Part shown: positions 56,751-64,000 of the stretch, piece by piece
How the letters are laid out: every line of letters starts with the position of its first letter
How positions within the stretch are numbered: position 1 is the first letter of the stretch
Assembly: GCA_020466095.1 (NCBI GenBank)
Contig: CM035807.1
Span: forward strand, 110,963,308-111,027,307
Direction of reading: 5' to 3'
DNA length: 64,000 bases
Source of the DNA: Chlorops oryzae
Lineage: Eukaryota > Arthropoda > Insecta > Diptera > Chloropidae
Position numbers and translations under genes: made by a program
The notes under the pieces: generated by a model
What the model was told of the DNA's origin: nothing
Seen by the model: only the letters and a program-made list of their open reading frames with translations
Databases searched by the model: none

Positions 56751-57298
56751 CACTATCGAGGCTCAATTTTTATATGTTTTATTTGCTTTATCTGTTTCAA
56801 ACATGGATACAAATTTATATGGGCGGAATCTGTTTTATAAGCCTCAGACATTTTATGTTCACTCTTATCCTGTGGCTCACACTATCTAGACTCCACTGTA
56901 TGTGAATTTATCCCGCGAGGGGAACCGTTATGGATTATTTTTATTTGGATTGGGCAAACCCGCGGACTAGCTAACAGTTTAACAGTTGGTACTCAAGATT
57001 GGGTATATAATCGAACTATAGTACTCCTACTGTCACGAATGGTTACTAAACGACCTTGTTACCCTGAAGCGGGATCTAGGCCATTCAATCTGAACACGTG
57101 CCTAAGCTTTGGGAAGACCCCTTGTGGATCTCGCTGGGCTGTGGTTGTTGATGAAAAGATTGGCATCAAATCTCCATTAAGGATATTGATTGTGGCTATA
57201 CCCCCTGCATGAGATAAAATTGGTATACTGTACATATGTACATATATGCAATGGAGCACTCAAAGAAATTGATGCGCCCGATGGCTATAATGACTATA
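56751..57298. other. Spacer, no gene recognised
   Basis: Includes GTACATATGTACATATATGC near 57230, a word style common in higher flies. No gene. Confidence 0.4.
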
Positions 57299-57715
57299 CC
57301 TTGCAGTAATATGGACTGACCCAAGTGTAGCCTTTGGCCAGTCCTTCATGTTACCAGTACTTGTCCCCTCATAATTCCACTTCTAATGTACTCAACTGAC
57401 CTTTTTAACATGGGCCCGTCCTAGGGGAGGGACTAGTCCGCAAAACGGCTGACCGTAAGTCAATTTTTTGGGTCCATTGTCGTAATTTTGTCTGGTTTTA
57501 GGATAGTCAAATAAGGAAAATAAACAACAAATTTCTTATATATATTTTAAGTTGATGAAAGTGCCATTAACAGACTATCCCTAAACCAATCCCTTTATTA
57601 CCGACCTCCGGCTAGCCGAATTCGATGGAGCGAACTGCCATAATTTAACCGGTAGGATTTGGACCGGTTAAAGGCCAGTCCTTCTTAGAAAACTGATCGG
57701 CTCATTACTGCAGGG
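57299..57715. mobile_element. Putative MITE with CCYTGCAGTAAT ends, 417 bp
   Basis: CCTTGCAGTAAT at the left is repeated inverted as ATTACTGCAGGG at the right. Complementarity extends outward (ATGACTA with TAGTCAT). The family resembles the ends at 45105-45769. No target duplication seen. Confidence 0.55.
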
Positions 57716-59999
57716 TAGTCATCTATTATCATTATATGTGGACTTAATCGATAAGAATTACGCGACCTATTACTAACCAATGGATATCAAATGAGCAGTG
57801 ATAGATTCAATAGAGTCCAGTTCGCTGAGAAAAAATACCGCCTCGATTGACGCTTTGACGTCTCAGATCCTTTTCAGAAAGCCAGGTCCTCATAAAAACT
57901 CTTCGACCAATGAAAAACGTTTCTTTCCTTCAGTTTTAATCGATGGAGATTCCGGAAGCTAGACAACTAGTGAAGGAGGTCGTTTTTCTTTATTCGATTA
58001 AATTTTAAAAATTTGAAAATTTTTTTCTCCAGAAAGATTCAAGTGGACTTCCTTGCTCTTAAAGTTCTTCATTTTACAGAGTCAATTATAGTTGTTTTAT
58101 ATTTCGTGTCCTTTCTGTGGACGGTTGTGCATGTTCATGATATTTTTTCTTTTTTTTTCAGTGGGTATAATAATTTCATAAAATATCTTCAACATATTTT
58201 CATAAAAATGCTTCTTCTCTGCTATTTGTATTCCTATCACTTCTCTAATTTTTTTATTTCTTCCTCTTTCACGGTCACGTTGTTCCAGAGCGCTCTCGTT
58301 CAGCTTGAAAAAAAAGAGCACAGGAAAAAAAAACTGAGTAAAAAATAAAAGGGGAATCAAATGAATTGAAACGTTGCATCCTTGCTGATGGAGCTTGCAT
58401 AAAATTCATAAAAAAAAGCTGAGCAACTAAAATTCCTCTTTTCTTTCCTTTTTAGTAAGTTTTTTTCTTCTCCTACTTCGAGTGAAAATCGTCTTCTGGC
58501 AATTGGCCAAATCAAATTTATTTATTGCCGTTAAACGTTGCGCCAATAATTTTTAGCAATTCGACAGTTGTGATAACTGTGCGGCATGCTTGGAAAACAC
58601 TTGGTAGGAAAGGAATATGGCAGGAAATCAGGAAACCATGGTTTTGCGCTTTTACACCCACAATCGCCATATTTTGCTGCATGACTCGAAAATCACGTAT
58701 AGAAAATAATTTAATATTTTTTTCTGTTTTTTTTTTCCGTTTTTTATTTTGCGCTGCAACAAATGTTGCAAGCACGGAGAAAATCGGTGCTGTCGCATAG
58801 ACATATGTTTCGAGTCTTGTTTTTCCTTTATTTTCCTTTAAATTTAAGGATTTTTTATGGCATATATTTTTCTTTATTTCTTAATTCATTTCTCACCATT
58901 CATATTTTTGCGAGTTTGTTTTATGTGATCCTTATGTGACTGCTCGAACACTTGGCATTGTGGAAGCGCGTTTTAATCATAAAACTGTCATTCAAATGTC
59001 GTGACTGTCACTCAAGACAAAGGTGATCTGATAAAACAGGACATAAGTATACAGTGCCGTATGCAAATGGATGTGTATTCATTGCTTTGGATGATAAATT
59101 GAGAGAAGTTTCTTTTACAATCCGATGTTCTTTTTATCTTGTTGCTCTCGGTTTCGATGCGAGATTATTCGAAACAACACAAAACAAAAATTCATCCAAA
59201 AATATACCAAAAATCTATTCGAATTTTTATTCCGAAATGTTTTAAATGCTTTTCAATTGCTGAGAATGAAAAAAAGTGCGATAAATTCAAATAGGATCCA
59301 TCGAAGTGTCAATTTATTTTTTTCTTTTGATTTTTTCTGATTATTTTAATTTTTTTTTTATATATTTTTGTAAAATTTTTTTTTTGATTTTTTTAGTTTT
59401 TTGTTCGATTTTTTTTCAATTTTTTTTGGTCCTTCTTGACAAACAAAGAAAACGAACTCAGTGGATACTTGACGCGTATTGTTTGCACTGTCATCAAACA
59501 GATTTCATTGTGGCTTATATTGCCAATGGAAGAAGCCAACGGGCGTCAATGCTTTCGTTAGCGCTGAACCCACAAGGATATTTGTAGATTCGTGGCACGA
59601 TGTAGGACCTTCAAGTAGAGCCACCCCATTGCCCCATCGTTGAGTTATCATTATGCATAGCAACTCGAAGTGTGTTCGTTCGAGGCTGTTGGTCGTGTGA
59701 ATGGCGCTAACTGAAATCGAGTTAATTTGCTTTCGCTGGTTCGCACTTGGTTTGGAATATGCTAATGCCACTTGGCAGTGTTTCAATCGATTGCCAACAA
59801 TGCCCAAGAACAAATAACTTTTCCATTCGAAATTTACGCGCTATTGAATTTTGATTTTTTTCAAAAAAGTTTTTCTTTTTTATTTTTGCTTTCTTTTTTC
59901 AAAGCAGAACGTCCTTCGGTAATGAGGGAAACTTCCTAAATGGAGTAGGTACTCCTGGATCACTTTGATGGTGACTATGTCACCATGTTTTTTTTTTTT
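57716..59999. other. Spacer, no gene recognised
   Basis: Open frames up to 111 codons (58013-58348, 59505-59813) have no domain or splice support. T-rich stretches lie at 59340-59420 and 59850-59890. Confidence 0.4.
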
Positions 60000-60071
60000 T
60001 TGTCGCACATTCTTGTGAGGGGACCCCGGAAAAAAATCCACCGGGCCCCCAAATTTCTCTCTACGGGCCTG
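60000..60071 (-). repeat. CAGGCCCGTA-ended repeat fragment, copy 2
   Basis: On the minus strand it starts CAGGCCCGTAGAGAGAAATT, then GGGGGCCCGGTGG and TTTTTTTCCGGGGTCCCC. The end form resembles hAT termini. The partner end was not found. Confidence 0.55.
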
Positions 60072-62134
60072 CCTAGAATACAATAGTCTCCAAAGAACTG
60101 GAATTCCTGCTTAAAGGTAAAAAAAAATGAATGATTTTCTCTGATTCTGGACGATTCTGGACGATTCTTCAAGTGGGTTTAAGGGTCCTCGAAGACAACA
60201 TTCTCCAAAGGGAAAAGAATAAAGGATTTTCCCCGATCCCAGGCTTTTTGAGGGTCTCCCAGAACTGCTTAGTGAATCTGACAAAGTCCTAGTGTAGGAC
60301 TGTTTATTTTTTTTCTTGGTCTTGGAAGAAAAAATCCTGCTTACAGGCTAGTAGGATAGTTCAATATTGAAATGAATGGAAAAATCAAATCAAATACATT
60401 ACTTCTCCAATTCGGAAAGGGTATTACTGCTATCCTTTTGACTAATGGGGAACAACTTGATGAGTGTTCGGCATAACTGAAGAGAAGAAAGCATTGCTGA
60501 AGAGATTTTTTTTTGCGATTTCCTTTTAGTTTTAAGATGAGACTTAAAATACGATTCGATCGCCTGAAATGCAAATGAGGCTCATACTGTTTGAATAGCG
60601 CTTGCATTTGCAATCAAATTAAATTGAATTAATTGAAATTCCATTAAATTAAATGAAAAATTTTTTAAAAAAATTTAGGACATTTCGTTATTGTTATTCG
60701 CTGCACTTAATCATGGAGAAAATACTCTTTGCTTTCGGTCTGCTACAGACGCACTTTATGCAAAAACGTCCTGACTAACATACAGGCACCTATGTATTAT
60801 ATTTTATGATTATGTTTGTAAGTGTATGCTTGGTGTGCAATAGCTTGAGCTAATCACATGCAAATCCTTAGTCAACTGGCTTTTTGACTCGTAACTCCAG
60901 TCAAGCTCATTTGTGTGCCGTAATAATAAGCTCATTTGTAATGGAAATGAGTTGAGCAAACAACAATGCGAATAATCCGACAAAGCAAAATCAACAGAGT
61001 ATGTGAGCAAGTGTGTGTGTGTGTCTGTGTGTGTGTGTTAACCTTAAGCTTACACCATGAGTGCGGCTACATTAAGGGCAATTCATATGCTTGCCTCCAC
61101 TTCTTCAAGTTAATATCATCACATATCATAAGAGGCACACAGCTCAGCCCGGCCCGACCCGACCCGACCCGGTCCGGCCCATCTCGGCTCTCATTCATGT
61201 GAGCCCGCAAAATGTCGGTAATTTAACGTTGCACCCTCCTAATTGTTCCAATGAATTGTTAACTTTTTTCTTTTTCCCTGTTTTTTATTCGCTTCATTGT
61301 TTCTGTTGCGAGCATTTCTTCCGGTTCATTCGCTTGTGTACGAGTTCTCACATGACCCACACACTCCGTACCGAGCGTGAAGAGAATTTAATGGGCTTTT
61401 AACGCTCTGTTCTCGAGTTACGGTAACTCAATTGTGTTAATTATACGTTTTATAACAATTGTACTTTCAACGTGCCACAATTCGTCCTTTCGATTTTCGC
61501 TTTTTTTTTGCTTTTTTCTCTAACTCACTCTCTCCATCTATCTCTTTGTGTTTGTCACTGTTTCCCTTTCCTTACTTGAAATATATTTTTTTCTAGGCAC
61601 TTAAAGCCGATTACCATAAATACTTAATTGTTTTGTTAAAATTGATGCGAGATAAGCGAACAATGGAATACAGTTAGTTGGTTAAACAATTAAGAAAAAG
61701 TGAATATGAATTCCGAATTGATGTAAATTGATATTGCGGTAAAATTAATAAATTAAACGGTTACAGTTATTAAACGAACAACAACAAGAATAATCATGAA
61801 ATATTTCATTAAGAATCATTCCGAAATGTAATCAAGTTCGGCATGTGCTGTTGGCATGAAGGACAGTCTGCAGGCTTTTGTGTGTAAAGGAACGAGAGGC
61901 TGACGTGTTCCAGTCTTCCTCGAATAGGAGCTTAATCAAAATGCAGGGAAGAAGCTGATCATAGGCGGGGTAGTGCTTTAATCGAAATGATTTGAACGGA
62001 AATTTCTTAATATTCTGTAGTTTTAAGCAAATTTTGCTTTAAGGTATCCATCCGGAGGGTTTGATTTATCCCTTAAGGGGTTGTTCTAATGTAACCATTT
62101 TTAGTGATAGATATTTTTTCTCTTATATATTTCG
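60072..62134. other. Spacer with GT repeat, no gene recognised
   Basis: A GT microsatellite lies at about 61010-61039, and CCCGACCCGACCCGACCC occurs near 61152. Open frames up to 103 codons are unconvincing. Confidence 0.4.
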
Positions 62135-62300
62135 ATAGTAAACCCTATTGAGAATATGTTGTGAAAAAATCAGACCGAAAATCCAAGTATTCAAGAAGTT
62201 ACAGCTCGGAATCGTCGACGCGCCCGAAGCGACTTCTTCTGCTCTTAAGACTTTGAAGGCGGTTTTCTCAAAACATCATTCTCTAGAACGGTCAGCCGAT
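62135..62300 (-). repeat. Dispersed repeat, copy 2 (inverted relative to 108-275)
   Basis: The reverse complement of this stretch aligns with 108-275, including GACCGTTCTAGA, AACTTCTTGAATACTTGG and TCAATAGG. The two copies lie 62 kb apart in opposite orientation. Confidence 0.75.
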
Positions 62301-62335
62301 TACTTTGAATTTTTAATACATTCTTACACTTATTA

Positions 62336-62523
62336 GTGGCTCTGGGATAGCGTAGGGGATTCGTGCTATGCTCTTGATCCCGGGTCCAAGTTTCAATTCC
62401 CGGCACGGGCGAAACGGAGTTTAATGTTCCAGGCCTAGGACTGGTTTTTCAAAAAATTGCATGTTATGGGCACACTACATAATAAGACAAACACAAGAAA
62501 ACCTCCTTGGTATCGCAATGGGC
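62336..62523 (+). mobile_element. tRNA-related SINE, copy 2, running into a CCTA array
   Basis: Aligns with 49235-49430: GATAGCGTAGG, CTCTTGATCCCGGG, TTTCAATTCCCGGCACGGG, GGCACACTACATAATAAGAC, AATGGGCC. The B-box has a C to A-type change (TTTCAATTCC). The 3' part of the SINE is replaced by the tandem array from 62524 on. Confidence 0.7.
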
Positions 62524-63755
62524 CAACCTACTTACCAACCGATCTACCAACCTATCCACCTACCTACCTACCAACCTACCAACCTACCAACCTACCACTA
62601 CCTACCTACCTACCTACCTACCTACCTACCTACCTACCTACCTACCACCTACCGACCTACCTACAAACCTACCTACCAACCTACCTACCAACCTACCTAC
62701 CAACCTACCAACCTACATACAAACCTACCTATCTAGTCAACTACCAACCTCGCTACCTATTAACCTACCTATTAACCTACCTATTAACCTACCTACCAAC
62801 CTACCTACCAACCGACCTACCTAGTCAACTACCAACCTAGCTACCTACCAACCTTCCTACCTACCTACCATTCTCCCTACCCACATACCTACCAACCTAG
62901 CTACCAACCGATCTACCAACCTACCTACCTACCAACCTCCCTACCAACATACCTACCAACCTACCAACCTACCTACCTACCAACCTTCCTACCAACCTAC
63001 ATACAAACCTACCTATCTAGTCAACTACCAACCTCGCTACCTACCAACCTACCTATTAACCTACCTACCAACCTACCTACCAACCGACCTACCTAGTCAA
63101 CTACCAACCTAGCTACCTACCAACCTTCCTACCTACCTACCAACCTCCCTACCAACATACCTACCAACCTAGCTACCAACCGACCTACCAACCTTCCTAC
63201 CTACCAACCTCCCTACCAACATACCTACCAACATACCTACCAACCTACCAACCTACCAACCTTCCTACCAACCTACATACAAACCGACCTACCTAGTCAA
63301 CTACCAACCTAGCTACCTACCAACCTTCCTACCTACCTACCAATCTCCCTACCAACATACCTACCAACCTAGCTACCAACCTACCTACCTACCAACCTCC
63401 CTACCAACATACCTACCAACCTACCAACCTACCTACCTACCAACCTTCCTACCAACCTACATACAAACCTACCTATCTAGTCAACTACCAACCTCGCTAC
63501 CTACCAACCTACCTATTAACCTACCTATTAACCTACCTATTAACCTACCTACCAACCTACCTACCAACCTACCTACCAACCTACCTACCAACCGACCTAC
63601 CTAGTCAACTACCAACCTAGCTACCTACCAACCTTCCTACCTATCTCCCTACCAACATACCTACCAACCGACCTGCCTAGTCAACTACCAATCTAGCTAC
63701 CTCCCAACCTTCCTACCTACCTCCCTACCAACATACCTACCAACCTAGCTACCTA
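62524..63755. repeat. CCTA/CCAA minisatellite, 1.23 kb, with higher-order units
   Basis: Built from ACCTACCTACCAACC words. Longer blocks recur, for example CTAGTCAACTACCAACC near 62734, 62822, 63018, 63091, 63294, 63478 and 63600, so there is a higher-order structure of roughly 70-190 bp. The plus-strand open frames (Pro/Thr/Tyr) are read-through. It follows directly on a SINE and ends at TACACTTAT, which also precedes the SINE. Confidence 0.95.
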
Positions 63756-64000
63756 CACTTATAATTTGTTCCCTCAGGTGCCAGAATCGATTTTTTTTTG
63801 TTCTCTGACGTGCAACAGGTCGATTTATGGAGTGAAATGTTATTGCACCCTCGAGGATTTGTGGATTTCTGTTTTGAGATTATGGCGAAAACAAGACCCG
63901 ATGGAGCTATATGGACCTCGATTTCGGATTCAGCGGACATCCAGTAAGCGTAGTGGGACGTTTGGGTCTGAAACTGTTTTTTTTTTTAATAAACCATAAA
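63756..64000. other. End segment, no gene recognised
   Basis: Short unique-looking stretch with T runs at about 63791 and 63979. The 77-codon frame from 63766 runs to near the window end and has no recognisable features. Confidence 0.35.

Noticed and set aside
59505..59813. 102-codon minus-strand frame of ordinary composition
   Set aside because: No motif, signal peptide or splice partner could be found, and no related copy in the window.
62457..62840. 127-codon Pro/Thr/Tyr-rich frame
   Set aside because: Read-through of the CCTA/CCAA array; overlapping frames in all phases look alike.

Overview
The window looks like intergenic or deep intronic nuclear DNA of an insect, most likely a higher fly (Diptera, Cyclorrhapha). 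The reasons are high A+T content, words such as ACATATGTACATATATG near 57235 and ATGTATATATGTATC near 39655, long GATA-type microsatellites, a mariner of the kind common in insects, and a 64-nt intron of typical dipteran size. I cannot name the species. There is no bacterial-style gene organisation, and no rRNA, functional tRNA or CRISPR.

Only one host gene is well supported. It is a two-exon gene on the minus strand (47743 to 47023) for a secreted protein of 218 residues. It has a signal-peptide exon, a 64-nt GT-AG intron with the phase preserved, a Tyr/Pro/Gln-rich middle, an Asp-rich acidic block, a basic C-terminus, a TATATAAG box upstream and AATAAA downstream. I do not recognise the family. 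The second coding sequence is the transposase of an almost intact mariner (26838-28127, perfect 32-bp terminal repeats, TA duplication), broken by one extra A.

Most of the rest is a mosaic of short non-autonomous DNA transposons, tRNA-derived SINEs and satellite or simple DNA, with single-copy-looking AT-rich spacers between. Many elements could be delimited to the base by their terminal inverted repeats (TIRs) and target duplications. They include: hAT-type with 8-bp duplications (3718-4363, 40026-40270, 40309-40868, 48359-48926, 52961-54630, probably 34253-35042); piggyBac-type in TTAA (32917-33071, 46055-46699); Tc1/mariner or pogo-type in TA (7863-8269, 46103-46499, probably 6174-6637); and Harbinger-like with 3-bp duplications (315-1047, 38528-38696). 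Several are nested, and two have an empty-site paralogue in the same window.

Layout: 0-1.3 kb nested MITEs; 3.2-4.6 kb repeat with a hAT insertion; 5.8-8.6 kb MITE cluster; 11-12 kb repeat family; 14.3-16 kb polypyrimidine tract; 18.7-19.7 kb A-rich (TAAA)n; 22.3-23.3 kb possible retroelement remnant; 26-28.1 kb pogo-like MITE and mariner; 29.7-30.2 kb 16-bp array of AACCGGTT motifs; 32.8-35 kb repeats; 36.2-37.3 kb MITEs and 85-bp satellite; 38.5-43.6 kb MITEs and a SINE with a 16-bp duplication; 45-46.7 kb nested MITEs and tRNA-like heads; 47-47.8 kb the host gene; 48.4-49.5 kb MITE and SINE; 50.5-51.3 kb GATA array; 53-54.6 kb three-level nest; 56.5 kb fold-back; 62.3-63.75 kb SINE whose tail appears to have become a 1.2-kb CCTA/CCAA array. 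No genes act together here beyond the single host gene.
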